64,000 bases of DNA from positions 124,001 to 188,000 of the forward strand of contig BMTH01000006.1 in the NCBI GenBank assembly GCA_014649575.1. The letters run 5' to 3'. Made by a program: the position numbers and the translations under genes. Position 1 is the first letter of the stretch, and each line of letters opens with the position of its first letter. This DNA is from Streptomyces griseoincarnatus (GTDB lineage Bacteria; Actinomycetota; Actinomycetes; Streptomycetales; Streptomycetaceae). A model generated the notes under the pieces. That model saw only the letters and a program-made list of their open reading frames with translations, was not told where the DNA came from and did no database searches. Below are positions 1 through 8,207 of the stretch, piece after piece.

Positions 1-61
1 CGCGCCCGGGGTACCCCTAGGTGACGTCCCTGGACAATCCCCCCACGGACAGACGCCGGGA

Positions 62-83
62 ACTCCTGTTCCGTTCCAGGAGT
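62..83. other. Stem-loop upstream of the DUF445 gene
   Basis: Perfect 7-bp arms ACTCCTG and CAGGAGT are separated by 8 nt. It lies in the leading 122 bases of the window, which hold no convincing gene. It could be the terminator of a gene beyond the left edge or a regulatory hairpin. A possible -10 hexamer GACAAT at 96-101 precedes the DUF445 start. Confidence 0.4.
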
Positions 84-122
84 CGGTCAGGCAGGGACAA
101 TGTGTGAGGGATCACCGAACGG

Positions 123-1478
123 GTGGAGCGGATGGAACGGACTGAGACGGCGGAGACCGAGGACGGGACCGCCGCCGGGCAGCGGCCCGGCGCGGGTGCC
201 GCCACGAACCGCGCGATGACGACGTTCAGCGCCGCGGACGAGGAGAAGCGGCGCGGGGTGCGCCGGATGAAGATGACCGCGACGGGCCTGCTGCTGTTCG
301 TCGCCCTCGTCTACGTCCTCGCCAAGTGGGCGTCCCACCAGGGCGCCGGCGCCTGGGCGGGCTACGTGGCCGCGGCGGCGGAGGCGGGCATGGTGGGCGC
401 GCTGGCCGACTGGTTCGCCGTCACCGCGCTCTTCCGGCACCCGCTGGGCCTGCCCATCCCGCACACGGCGATCATCCCCACCAAGAAGGACCAGCTCGGC
501 ACCGCCCTCGGCGACTTCGTCGGGGAGAACTTCCTCTCCGAGGACGTCGTCCGCAGACGGCTGCGCGCCGTCGGCATCGGCGGCCGGCTCGGCGCCTGGC
601 TCGCCGTCCCCGAGCACGCCGACCGGGTCACCGCCGAGGCGTCGGCGGCCCTGCGCGGCGCGCTGACCGTGCTGCGCGACTCCGACGTGCAGGCGGTCGT
701 CGGCGAGGCGATCACCCGCCGGGCCAACGCCCAGGAGATCGCGCCCGGCATGGGCAAGATGCTGGAGCGGATCGTCGCCGACGGCGCCCACAAACGCGCG
801 GTGGACGTCGTCGTCTCCCGCGCCCACGACTGGCTCGTGCTGCACAGCGACGCCGTGATGGACGCGGTGCACGGCGGTGCCCCCGGCTGGACGCCCAAGT
901 TCGTGGACCGCAAGGTCGGCGAGCGCGTCTACAAGGAGCTGCTGCGGTTCGTCACCGAGATGCGGGACATGCCGAGCCACCCCGCGCGCGGCGCCCTGGA
1001 CCGCTTCCTCACCGACTTCGCGACCGACCTCCAGTCCGACACCGACACCCGCGCCCGTGTGGAGCGCCTCAAGGGCGACATCCTGGGCCGCAGCGAGGTG
1101 CAGGACCTGATCGCGTCCGCCTGGACGGCCGTACGGGGCATGATCGTCTCGGCGGCGGAGGACGAGCGCAGCGAGCTGCGGCTGCGGCTGCGGGCGTCGC
1201 TGCTGTCGCTGGGCGCCCGGATGTCGCTCGACCCGAAGCTCCAGGGCAAGGTCGACACCTGGCTGGAGAGCGCCGCGGTGTACGTGGTGACCACCTACCG
1301 CAAGGAGATCACCCTCCTGATCACGGACACGGTGGCGAGCTGGGACGCGGAGCACACGACGAAGAAGATCGAGGCCAACATCGGCCGAGACCTGCAGTTC
1401 ATCCGCATCAACGGCACGGTGGTCGGCTCGCTCGCGGGCCTGGTGATCTACACGGTGTCGCGGGCGTTGGGGGCGTAG
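123..1478 (+). CDS. DUF445 family membrane protein
   Basis: 451 residues from a GTG start. The family has no established biochemical role. The DUF445 signature is clear: a hydrophobic segment at about residues 53-70, then the GALADWFAVTALFRHPLG block at about 92-109 followed by PIPHTAIIP. A long helical, charged middle follows, and the chain ends in a second hydrophobic helix (about 430-450, VVGSLAGLVIYTVS). This gives an N- and C-terminally anchored topology with the soluble body between. The GTG is the first in-frame start before the conserved region; ATG at residue 4 is an alternative. The gene stands alone, 102 bp ahead of the MFS gene on the same strand. Confidence 0.85.
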   Translation: MERMERTETAETEDGTAAGQRPGAGAATNRAMTTFSAADEEKRRGVRRMKMTATGLLLFVALVYVLAKWASHQGAGAWAGYVAAAAEAGMVGALADWFAVTALFRHPLGLPIPHTAIIPTKKDQLGTALGDFVGENFLSEDVVRRRLRAVGIGGRLGAWLAVPEHADRVTAEASAALRGALTVLRDSDVQAVVGEAITRRANAQEIAPGMGKMLERIVADGAHKRAVDVVVSRAHDWLVLHSDAVMDAVHGGAPGWTPKFVDRKVGERVYKELLRFVTEMRDMPSHPARGALDRFLTDFATDLQSDTDTRARVERLKGDILGRSEVQDLIASAWTAVRGMIVSAAEDERSELRLRLRASLLSLGARMSLDPKLQGKVDTWLESAAVYVVTTYRKEITLLITDTVASWDAEHTTKKIEANIGRDLQFIRINGTVVGSLAGLVIYTVSRALGA

Positions 1479-1580
1479 CCCGGCCGCCGGACCGTAGGGC
1501 CGCACCCGCCGGGGACCGCCCCGGGCGTGAAAGCGGCGGGCACGGGGCACACGAGGTTCACTTCGTCGAGGAGGGAGCCC

Positions 1581-3059
1581 ATGGCCACCGCGCAGTCCGG
1601 GACCGGACGCACCATCACCACCAGAATCCCCGCCCGCCTGGACCGTCTGCCGTGGTCCCGCTGGCACTGGTCCATCGTCATCGGCCTGGGCACGGTGTGG
1701 ATCCTCGACGGGATGGAAGTCACCATCGTCGGGAACATCGCGGCCCGTCTGTCCGAGCCCGGCAGCGGACTGCCCATCACCTCCGGCGAGGTCACCGGCA
1801 TCGCCGCCGCCCTCTACGTCACCGGCGCCTGCACCGGCGCCCTCTTCTGGGGCCGGCTCACCGACATCTACGGCCGCAAGAAGCTGTTCCTGATCACCCT
1901 GGCCGTCTACCTGGGCGCGACGGCCCTGACCGCGCTGTCCTTCGACACCTGGTGGTTCTTCCTCTTCCGCTTCCTCACCGGCTTCGGCATCGGCGGCGAG
2001 TACGCGGCCATCAACTCCGCGATCGACGAGCTGATCCCGGCGAAGTACCGGGGCCGCGTGGACCTGCTGATCAACGGCAGCTACTGGCTGGGCGCGGTCG
2101 GCGGCGCGCTGCTGTCCATCGTCGCCCTGAACACCTCGATCTTCCCGGCGGACGTCGGCTGGCGCCTCACCTTCGCGCTGGGCGCGGTCCTGGCCCTGGT
2201 GATCCTCCTCGTACGGCGGCACGTCCCGGAGAGTCCCCGCTGGCTGCTGATCCACGGCCGGGACGACGAGGCCGAGCGCATCGTCGGCTCCATCGAGGAG
2301 CGCGTCACGGCGGAGGAGGGCAAGGAACTGCCGGCCGCCGCGGACGAGATGACGATCCACCAGCGCACCCGCACCACCTTCACGGAGATCGCCCGGACCG
2401 TCTTCGCCCGCTACCGCAGGCGCTCCACCCTCGGCTTCGCCCTGTTCATCGGGCAGGCGTTCCTCTACAACGCGATCACGTTCGGCTTCGGCGCGATCCT
2501 CACGCAGTTCTTCGACGTGCCGTCAGGGAACACCGGCTACTACTTCGCGGTCATCGCGGCCGGCAACTTCCTCGGCCCGCTGCTGCTGGGCAAGCTGTTC
2601 GACACCGTCGGCCGCCGCGTCATGATCTCCGGCACCTACGTGCTGTCGGGCGCGCTGCTGTTCGGCACGGCGTGGCTGTTCGACCGCGGTTCGCTCACCG
2701 CGGCGACGATGACGGCGTGCTGGTGCGTGGTGCTGTTCTTCGCCTCCGCCGGCGCCTCCAGCGCCTACCTCACGGTCTCCGAGATCTTCCCGATGGAGAC
2801 CCGGGCCATGTCCATCGCCTTCTTCTACGCGATCGGCACCGCCGCCGGCGGCATCAGCGGCCCGCTGCTCTTCGCCGAGCTGACCAGCACCGGCGTGGTC
2901 GGCGACACGGTGCTCGCGTTCCAGATCGGCGCGGGGCTGATGGTCGCTGCGGGCGTCGTGGCGGCGATTCTCGCGGTGAACGCGGAGCGGCGGTCCCTGG
3001 AGGACATCGCGACGCCGCTGTCGGCGGCCGAACCGCAGCAGGCGGCGGCCCGTTCCTGA
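1581..3059 (+). CDS. MFS transporter, metabolite:H+ symporter type
   Basis: 492 residues, about 12 membrane segments. TM1 carries an acidic residue in ILDGMEVT (about 42-49), as in aromatic-acid and metabolite symporters. The loop motif GRLTDIYGRKK (about 91-101) follows TM2, and RRHVPESPRWLL lies after TM6 as in sugar-porter and AAHS-type carriers. The start at ATG 1581 has the ribosome-binding site GAGGGAG 5-10 nt upstream; longer in-frame extensions lack one. Family membership implies proton-coupled uptake or export of a small organic acid, sugar or similar metabolite. The substrate cannot be read from sequence, and no catabolic gene adjoins it. Confidence 0.85.
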   Translation: MATAQSGTGRTITTRIPARLDRLPWSRWHWSIVIGLGTVWILDGMEVTIVGNIAARLSEPGSGLPITSGEVTGIAAALYVTGACTGALFWGRLTDIYGRKKLFLITLAVYLGATALTALSFDTWWFFLFRFLTGFGIGGEYAAINSAIDELIPAKYRGRVDLLINGSYWLGAVGGALLSIVALNTSIFPADVGWRLTFALGAVLALVILLVRRHVPESPRWLLIHGRDDEAERIVGSIEERVTAEEGKELPAAADEMTIHQRTRTTFTEIARTVFARYRRRSTLGFALFIGQAFLYNAITFGFGAILTQFFDVPSGNTGYYFAVIAAGNFLGPLLLGKLFDTVGRRVMISGTYVLSGALLFGTAWLFDRGSLTAATMTACWCVVLFFASAGASSAYLTVSEIFPMETRAMSIAFFYAIGTAAGGISGPLLFAELTSTGVVGDTVLAFQIGAGLMVAAGVVAAILAVNAERRSLEDIATPLSAAEPQQAAARS

Positions 3060-3109
3060 GGGACGGGCTCCTGACGGGCGCTTCAACGGGGTACGGCCGG
3101 CGGAGGCTC

Positions 3110-3412
3110 TCAGCCCCGCCGGTCGGCCACCGCCCAGGACGCGAGGGCGACCGCGCCGGCCACCCCGAACACGGCCGGCCAGGCGCCGACCTTCTTCGCC
3201 AGCGGGTGCGACCCGGCGAAGGCGGCCACGTACGCCGCCGACAGCACACCGGCCGCCGTGCCGCCCGCCCGCTCGCGCCACTGCCGGGCGGCGGCGACCC
3301 CGGCGGCGGCGAGCACGACCCCGCCGAGCTGCCGCTTACGGGTCCAGCGGGCCACGCCGTACCCGCCGACGAGCCCGCTCGCGGCCACGACCGAACTGGG
3401 AACCTTCGCCAT
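3110..3412 (-). CDS. Small hypothetical membrane protein
   Basis: 100 residues, mostly hydrophobic, with about three short membrane segments (residues 8-22, 28-45, 55-95) separated by Arg/Lys-rich turns. A strong AGGAGG ribosome-binding site lies just upstream of ATG 3412. It runs convergent to the MFS gene, whose stop is 50 bp from this stop, and divergent from the Hsp20 gene across a 214-bp intergenic region. No recognised domain. The clean ribosome-binding site and hydrophobic pattern support a real gene; function unknown. Confidence 0.6.
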   Translation of the reverse strand: MAKVPSSVVAASGLVGGYGVARWTRKRQLGGVVLAAAGVAAARQWRERAGGTAAGVLSAAYVAAFAGSHPLAKKVGAWPAVFGVAGAVALASWAVADRRG

Positions 3413-3540
3413 GCCTGCTGCCTCCTGCCACTGCGCCCGCGAGGGGCGCGGAAAACCACGGACCTCCGAGGCTAACGCGCCCGGCGGCGCCCCCTCTCAC
3501 CAGCCCCGGAGCGGCTGTCCACGCGAAACTGAGTCGGAGG

Positions 3541-3570
3541 TTGTCAACTTTCCAGCGGGTGGGTTATATA
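3541..3570 (+). promoter_or_regulatory. Candidate promoter of the Hsp20 gene
   Basis: A -35-like TTGTCA at 3541-3546 and a -10-like TATATA at 3565-3570 are 18 nt apart, in an AT-rich patch unusual for this genome. The -35 lies inside the 9-bp palindrome GTTGTCAAC. No RheA-type TGTCATC/GATGACA operator is visible, so any heat-shock control would need another element. Confidence 0.5.
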
Positions 3571-3626
3571 AGGAAGTGATCCGTAGGGCATCGCACAAGC
3601 GGCTTCATGGAAAGGAGTGGACTGTG

Positions 3627-4049
3627 ATGCTCATGCGTACCGACCCGTTCGCCGAGTTCGACCGCCTCACGCGGCAGGCCTTCGGTCAGGCCACCCGCAC
3701 CTCGGTGATGCCGATGGACGCCTATCGGGCAGGGGACGATTTCATCGTCCACTTCGACATCCCCGGCATCGACCCGGAGTCCATCGAGCTCGACGTCGAG
3801 CGCAACGTCCTGAACGTCCGCGCAGAGCGCCGTGCGCCGGCCCCCGAGGGCGCGGACCTGGTGGTCGCCGAGCGTCCGACCGGTCACTTCAGCCGGCAGC
3901 TCTTCCTCGGCGACACCCTGGACACCGAGCGCATCGACGCCACGTACGACGCGGGTGTCCTGACCCTGCGCATCCCGGTGGCCGAGGCGGCGAAGCCGCG
4001 CCGCATCCAGATCACGGGCGGCGACAGCCGCAAGCAGATCGCCGGCTGA
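3627..4049 (+). CDS. Hsp20/alpha-crystallin small heat-shock protein
   Basis: 140 residues, the normal length for bacterial Hsp20. The alpha-crystallin domain spans about residues 30-130: YRAGDDFIVHFDIPGIDPESI at the first strands, LNVRAERR, then GHFSRQLFLGDTLDTERIDA and the closing YDAGVLTLRIPVAEAAKPRRIQI. It should act as an ATP-independent holdase in the cytoplasm, binding unfolding proteins as oligomers. The start is ATG 3627, with AAAGGAG about 10 nt upstream; GTG 3624 directly before it is an alternative. The promoter region is unusually AT-rich. DUF2267, often found with stress proteins, follows on the same strand. Confidence 0.92.
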   Translation: MLMRTDPFAEFDRLTRQAFGQATRTSVMPMDAYRAGDDFIVHFDIPGIDPESIELDVERNVLNVRAERRAPAPEGADLVVAERPTGHFSRQLFLGDTLDTERIDATYDAGVLTLRIPVAEAAKPRRIQITGGDSRKQIAG

Positions 4050-4133
4050 CACCCGCCCGCCCCTTCCACGCGTCCCGCGGATCCCCCTCCCGCGGGACGC
4101 GTCCACGCGCCGTACGCCCCCGGCGGGCGACGC

Positions 4134-4169
4134 GACACCGGACCCCCTTCAGACACCGGACCCCGTTCA
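4134..4169. repeat. Tandem 18-bp repeat before DUF2267
   Basis: Two abutting copies of GACACCGGACCCC(C/G)TTCA, 4134-4151 and 4152-4169, differ at one base. They lie 34 bp upstream of the DUF2267 start, so they could be paired regulator sites. Palindromic symmetry is absent. Confidence 0.6.
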
Positions 4170-4202
4170 GAACCGAATACCGCAGCAGGAGAGGAGCTTC
4201 GG

Positions 4203-4688
4203 ATGACCACGCTGACGCCGCAGAAGCCCGCGATCCCGCAGCCGGGAGGCGACATCACCCCGGCGCCCGAGCCACGCCCGGCGCAGGACCCCGCCTGGCG
4301 CGAACTCGTCGACGCCGTGCGGCAGGCGGGGCAGTACCCGACGCGGTCGGAGGCGGAGAGCGTCACCCGCATCGTCCTGTCCGCCCTGGGCGGCCACGTC
4401 GTCGGGGACGAACGCGTCGACCTGGCCCGCGCCCTGCCCGAGGAGGCGGCGCGGGTGGTCGCCTCGCAGATCCCGGCGACCCGCCCGTTGACGGCGGCCG
4501 AGTTCGTCGACTCGGTGGCGGCCCGTATCGAGGGCGCCACCCCGGCGACGGCCCGCTGGGACGTCAGCTCCGTCCTCAGCGTTCTGCCGCCGCTGGTCGG
4601 CGACGAGCTGGTGACGCGCATCCTGAACCAGCTCCCGCCCGGCTACGCCCTCCTGTTCGGCAGGGCGGAGCTGACACCGGCGGCGTGA
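4203..4688 (+). CDS. DUF2267 family protein
   Basis: 161 residues. Residues 30-155 match the DUF2267 fold: two helical repeats, each with the pattern A...V...L..RL/....LP..... seen here as TRIVLSALGGHVVGDERVDLA, then VLSVLPPLVGDELVTRILNQLP. Family function is not established; members are common in actinobacterial and cyanobacterial stress regions. ATG 4203 has an AGGAGAGGAG ribosome-binding site. The gene follows Hsp20 by 153 bp, a gap that holds an 18-bp tandem repeat, so it is probably separately transcribed. Confidence 0.8.
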   Translation: MTTLTPQKPAIPQPGGDITPAPEPRPAQDPAWRELVDAVRQAGQYPTRSEAESVTRIVLSALGGHVVGDERVDLARALPEEAARVVASQIPATRPLTAAEFVDSVAARIEGATPATARWDVSSVLSVLPPLVGDELVTRILNQLPPGYALLFGRAELTPAA

Positions 4689-4800
4689 CGGGCGCGCCGT
4701 AGTTCCCCTTCCTCACCGGCGAGCGCCCTCGCGCCCCTCGGGCACGGGTGCGCTCGCCGCGCGACGGAGGGCACGCTCCGTACACTCCCGGCACTCGTGA

Positions 4801-4816
4801 GCGTACGGTCGTACGC
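4801..4816. promoter_or_regulatory. Palindrome abutting the acetyltransferase start
   Basis: GCGTACG-GT-CGTACGC is a perfect 7-bp inverted repeat ending one base before the ATG at 4817. A -10-like TACACT lies at about 4780. It leaves no Shine-Dalgarno sequence, so it may be an operator over the start site or a 5' hairpin. Confidence 0.45.
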
Positions 4817-5398
4817 ATGTCGACGGACTACTTCGCGGGCGATCCGCGCACGAACCTGGAGCGGATGCTCGCGGGTGACCTGTACATCGCCGACGATCCG
4901 GAGATTGGCCGCCGGCTGGAGCGCGCCATGCGGCTCGCCGCCCGCTACCAGGCCGCGTACCTGGAGGATCGGGACCAGGCGAAGGCGGTCCTGACCGAAC
5001 TCCTCGGCTCGGTCGGCGAGGACGTCGAGATCCGCCCGCCGCTCTTCGTCGACTACGGCAGCAACATCACCGTCGGCGCCCGCACCTTCGTCAACTACCA
5101 CCTCACCGCGCTGGACGTCGCCGCCATCACCATCGGCGAGGACTGCCAGATCGGCCCGAACGTCCAACTCCTCACGCCCACCCACCCGGTGGAGCCGCAG
5201 CCGCGCCGCGACAAGCTGGAGGCGGCGCGGCCCATCACCATCGGGGACAACGTGTGGATCGGCGGCGGCGCGATCGTCTGCCCCGGCGTGACCATCGGCG
5301 ACAACTCGGTCATCGGCGCGGGCGCGGTCGTCACCAAGGACGTCCCGGCGAACGTCGTGGCGGTCGGCAACCCGGCCCGCCCGGTCCGCTCCCTCTGA
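4817..5398 (+). CDS. maa: Maltose O-acetyltransferase family (hexapeptide repeat)
   Basis: 193 residues. The N-terminal Mac domain (about 5-60, MLAGDLYIADDPEI...RY) is followed by a left-handed beta helix of hexapeptide repeats (about 70-190). Diagnostic strings are NITVGARTFVNYHLTALDVA, IGEDCQIGPNV, TPTHPVEPQPRR (catalytic His in the TPTHP loop), IGDNVWIGGGAIVCPGVTIGDNSVIGAGAVVTKDVP and the terminal VAVGNPARPVR. It acetylates sugar hydroxyls from acetyl-CoA as a cytoplasmic trimer; the true acceptor is unknown. Upstream there is no clear ribosome-binding site, only a perfect palindrome, so the message may be leaderless or otherwise regulated. Confidence 0.88.
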   Translation: MSTDYFAGDPRTNLERMLAGDLYIADDPEIGRRLERAMRLAARYQAAYLEDRDQAKAVLTELLGSVGEDVEIRPPLFVDYGSNITVGARTFVNYHLTALDVAAITIGEDCQIGPNVQLLTPTHPVEPQPRRDKLEAARPITIGDNVWIGGGAIVCPGVTIGDNSVIGAGAVVTKDVPANVVAVGNPARPVRSL

Positions 5399-5420
5399 CG
5401 GCCGCCGGCGAACGGAACGC

Positions 5421-5792
5421 ATGGCCACCGGACACCGCGACCCCCGCCGCCTGGACGCCCTGATCGAGAGCCTGCCCCTGGACCGCGCGCCGGACGACGA
5501 TCCACCGGACCGATCGGTGACGCGAGAGGCGGTGGGGAGGGTTACCGGCGAGGAGCGAGGGGAGCGGCGTGCATCGGCGCCGCTTCGCACGTGGACCCGG
5601 CTGTCGAGTCCACCGGTCGACGGCCCGGCGACCCAGTCGAAAGTCCGTCTGGCGGCGGTGGCCTGGGTGCGGCCACCGCGCGTGACTGGCTGGGCCGGTC
5701 GCCGCGCAGGACGGCGGCGATCGACGGCGGTCGGCGGCCTGGCCATGGTCGGCCTCGGCGCGTCCGTCGCGTTCACCGGCCGCGCCGAGTGA
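5421..5792 (+). CDS. Possible small protein, perhaps degenerate
   Basis: 123 codons. The first 30 residues (MATGHRDPRRLDALIESLPL) and the last 25 (a hydrophobic VGGLAMVGLGASVAFTG segment) look like real protein. The middle is Arg-rich and low complexity, as if read in a wrong frame or replaced. No good ribosome-binding site is visible. It may be the broken remnant of a small single-pass membrane protein. The rest of 5399-5844 shows nothing else. Confidence 0.3.
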   Translation: MATGHRDPRRLDALIESLPLDRAPDDDPPDRSVTREAVGRVTGEERGERRASAPLRTWTRLSSPPVDGPATQSKVRLAAVAWVRPPRVTGWAGRRAGRRRSTAVGGLAMVGLGASVAFTGRAE

Positions 5793-5844
5793 GGAAGGCA
5801 CCCCCGGGACGGGCGCTGAAGGCGCACACGTCCCGGGGCCCGGA

Positions 5845-6351
5845 TCAGAGCTGCCGGTAGTAGACGACGGTCGGCAGCCCCCTGCACCCCAGGCGCTCGT
5901 AGAGAGCGCGGGCAGGCGCGTGGAAGGGATCGCCGCCGGTGCCGATCTCGACGACCTCGGCGCCGAGACTCCGCATGTGCGCGAAGGCGTGCTCGCACAG
6001 GGCGGTGCCGGCGTGGTGGCGGCGGTGCTGTGCGGAGACGGCGAGGTGGCTGATGCTGCCGTTCCGGCGGTCGGGGTCGACGCTCCAGGCCACGTAACCG
6101 GCGAGGCCGTCGCCGTCGTCGTCGCCGTTGTCGTCACCGGCATCGGCGACCGCGACGTACAGGTGCCGCTCGGGGGCGTGGAGCCGGGGGATCTCACGAC
6201 GGTAGTCGTCGCGCCAGTCGCCGTGCTGGTTGGCGAAGACGGTCTCGCCGACGAGGGGGCGGAAGGAGTCCTCGTAGAACGGCCGGAACGTCTCGATGGT
6301 CAGGTCGGTCAGGGCCGTGAGGTCCCGCGGGGTGAACGCGCGGATGCGCAT
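5845..6351 (-). CDS. GNAT family N-acetyltransferase
   Basis: 168 residues covering one GNAT domain. Visible elements are the N-terminal MRIRAFTPRDLTALTDL strand-helix, LAGYVAWSVDPDRRNGSISHLAVSAQHRRHHAGTAL (strands 4-5; acetyl-CoA pyrophosphate loop QHRRHHAGTAL at about 108-118, where the usual G-x-G is relaxed to H-x-G), and the C-terminal ALYERLGCRG. An acidic DDNGDDDGDG insert sits in the loop before strand 4. It should transfer acetyl from acetyl-CoA to an amine of unknown identity. AAAGG precedes ATG 6351. The next gene on this strand lies 356 bp upstream, so it has its own promoter. Confidence 0.8.
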   Translation of the reverse strand: MRIRAFTPRDLTALTDLTIETFRPFYEDSFRPLVGETVFANQHGDWRDDYRREIPRLHAPERHLYVAVADAGDDNGDDDGDGLAGYVAWSVDPDRRNGSISHLAVSAQHRRHHAGTALCEHAFAHMRSLGAEVVEIGTGGDPFHAPARALYERLGCRGLPTVVYYRQL

Positions 6352-6600
6352 GGGAGTGTGCCTTTCGGGCTGAGGGCTGGACGCCCGGGTGGGAAGGGGG
6401 CATCGATCGGCCCGCTCCCGGCCGTGAACCGGCGTCGGTGAGCGGGGCCCTCAGTGACGCGTGCGAAAGGCGGCGAAGCACTCCATGGGGCCCAGCGTAA
6501 CGCCGGGCGCGTGGGCGACGCCCGGGGTTTCGCGCGGGCGTCGCGCCCAGTACTCCGCGCCGGGGCCGCCGCCGCGACCGCCGCGCCGGGCCGGGCGCCG

Positions 6601-6694
6601 CGACCGTACGCCCGGCCTGGGACCGTACGCTCACGGCCCGCGACCGTACGCCCGCCCGCGACCGTACGCCCGCCCGCGACCGTACGCCCGCCCG
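6601..6694. repeat. Short tandem repeats with CGTACG cores
   Basis: Three identical 18-bp units (CGACCGTACGCCCGCCCG) run head to tail at 6641-6694. Two diverged units precede them at 6601-6640. Each unit holds the palindrome CGTACG. The array fills part of the 356-bp gap (6352-6707) between two minus-strand genes, just after the stop of the DinB-like gene. It is apparently non-coding. Confidence 0.75.
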
Positions 6695-6707
6695 CCGGCC
6701 GCCCCGC

Positions 6708-7277
6708 TCAGTCCGGGAGCGCCGCCTCCCACACCCAGGAGGTCCGGCGCGGAAGGCCGTCGAGGTCACCGCGGCCGGTGCACCACAGGAGCACCCGGGC
6801 CGGATCCCCGGGAGGAGCGGCAGGGAAGAGCCGGTCGAGCACGGCTGCGCTCGGCCCGGCGGGCGGCAGCCAGTCCACGGACAAGCCCCGCGCGATGTCG
6901 TAGGTGTGCAGGAGGGTCTCGGCGACGCCCATCGCGGCGAAGCCCGCGGGATCGCACGGACCCCAGTGCCAGGCCCTCACGGCCGGGTCGGCCGTGGCCA
7001 GCGCGCTGCTCAGCAGCCCGCCGCACGCGGTGACGGCCTGGAGCACGTCGGCGGGCGAGGCGGAGGGTCGTACGGTCAGGTCGACGGGGAGGTAGCCGTC
7101 GGTGGGCCGCGCCGCGAGCTGCCCCGCGTAGGCCAGCAGGTCGTGGCCGACGTGGGCGGCCGTCTGCCAACAGGTCCACTCGAGCGTCCCCGCCTGCACC
7201 GTCCAGTCGTCGGTGGTACGGGGCCCGAGCACCCGCAGCATCGCTGTGACTGCGTCGTTCACGTCCTCGTGGTCCAC
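6708..7277 (-). CDS. DinB/maleylpyruvate-isomerase-like protein (TIGR03086-like)
   Basis: 189 residues from GTG 7277, chosen because GAAGGAGTT lies 4-5 nt upstream. It resembles the mycothiol-dependent maleylpyruvate isomerase N-terminal/DinB fold. The first helix VNDAVTAMLRVLGPRTTDDWTVQAG is followed by the metal-site region WTCWQTAAHVGHDLLAYAGQ, where the His in AAHVGHDL matches the family pattern, and then GVAETLLHTYDIARGL with a second metal His. A mycothiol-dependent or unknown small-molecule reaction is inferred from the fold only. It is divergent from the GNAT gene at 7393. Confidence 0.65.
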   Translation of the reverse strand: MDHEDVNDAVTAMLRVLGPRTTDDWTVQAGTLEWTCWQTAAHVGHDLLAYAGQLAARPTDGYLPVDLTVRPSASPADVLQAVTACGGLLSSALATADPAVRAWHWGPCDPAGFAAMGVAETLLHTYDIARGLSVDWLPPAGPSAAVLDRLFPAAPPGDPARVLLWCTGRGDLDGLPRRTSWVWEAALPD

Positions 7278-7392
7278 GGGGAACTCCTTCCGCGCGATCG
7301 GGCGACGCTTCCCATCCCAACTCCCGACCACGGCTCCGGCGTACCGATTATTGGTTTGTCACCCGCTCGCCCGGACCTATAGGAAGGGCCGC

Positions 7393-7929
7393 ATGCTGAA
7401 GGGAACGAGGGTCGGCCTGAGGGCGCGGCACGAGGACGACACACCGGTCCTGCGGGCCGAGCTCTACAACGACGTGGTCAACTCCGCGCGCGCCGAGGGC
7501 CGCCCGTGGCGCCCGGTCACGGCGAACGACCCGCAACTCGCCTTCGACAACCAACCGGAGAATCTGGCGTCCTTCTCCGTGGTGGAGCTCGAGGGCGACA
7601 CCCTCATCGGCACGGCGAACCTGTGGGGCATAGACACCCACAACCGCACCGCCCACATCGGCGTCGGCCTGCTCCCCGCCGCCCGCGGCAAGGGCTACGG
7701 CACGGACGTCGTCGCGGCCCTCTGCTACTACGGCTTCGCCGTGCGCGGCCTGCAACGCCTCCAGATCGAGACCCTCGCGGACAACGAGAGCATGATCCGC
7801 GCGGCGGAGCGCAACGGTTTTGTGCGGGAGGGGGTGCTGCGCAAGTCGGCTTGGGTGCTGGGGGAGTTCATGGACGAGGTGGTGTTGGGGTTGCTGGCGG
7901 GGGAGTGGGAGGGGGGCGGGGCGGGCTAA
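7393..7929 (+). CDS. GNAT acetyltransferase, RimJ/RimL type
   Basis: 178 residues. RimJ-like features are an N-terminal KGTRVGLRARHEDDTPVLRAELYNDV, ANLWGIDTHNRTAHIGVGLLPAARGKGYGTDVVAALCYYGF (strand 4 plus the acetyl-CoA loop AARGKGYGT), and LQRLQIETLADNESMIRAAERNGFVREGVLRKS, the hallmark of protein or peptide N-terminal amine acetylation in this subfamily. The start ATG 7393 has AGGAAGGG 5-12 nt upstream. A 116-bp region separates it from the divergent DinB-like gene. The physiological acceptor is unknown. Confidence 0.87.
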   Translation: MLKGTRVGLRARHEDDTPVLRAELYNDVVNSARAEGRPWRPVTANDPQLAFDNQPENLASFSVVELEGDTLIGTANLWGIDTHNRTAHIGVGLLPAARGKGYGTDVVAALCYYGFAVRGLQRLQIETLADNESMIRAAERNGFVREGVLRKSAWVLGEFMDEVVLGLLAGEWEGGGAG

Positions 7930-8006
7930 CACCTGCCGTGACTGCAGCGCGGTTAGCCGTGAGGCTTACGGCAGTCGCACATCCCCGCCCGGCATCCTCG
8001 ACACGG

Positions 8007-8207
8007 TCACTCGCGGGGCACGTCCGCTATGAAGTGCCCCCACGCTCTGCTGGAGAGATGAAGGCGCGCTCCCGATGGCCGCTTCGAGTCCCGTATAAGG
8101 ATTCCGTCTGGCGTGTAGGCAGCCTCCAGGCACTCCGTCGCATTGCCGCCGCTATATGACGACTTGAACCACTTCGGTTGATGAGCAGGTGGCTGGCCGA
8201 CTGACAT
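8007..8207 (-). CDS. DUF397 domain protein
   Basis: 66 residues, the usual DUF397 size. The core is PKWFKSSYSGGNATECLEAA, then ILIRDSKRPSGARLHLSSRAWGHFIADV. The start codon follows the stop of the XRE gene immediately (TGA-ATG), and its ribosome-binding site GGAGCTG lies within that gene, so the two are translationally coupled. In Streptomyces, DUF397 proteins are encoded beside WhiJ-like regulators and genetically modulate them in development and antibiotic control. A role as partner or antagonist of the neighbouring regulator is inferred. Confidence 0.88.
   Translation of the reverse strand: MSVGQPPAHQPKWFKSSYSGGNATECLEAAYTPDGILIRDSKRPSGARLHLSSRAWGHFIADVPRE

Noticed and set aside
87..2360. 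757-codon open frame on the minus strand
   Set aside because: It lies antisense to the DUF445 and MFS genes; low-complexity Arg/Gly/Asp composition is typical of shadow frames in high-GC DNA.
326..3475. 1049-codon plus-strand open frame
   Set aside because: It runs through two real genes in another frame and is Arg/Pro/His-rich with no domain.
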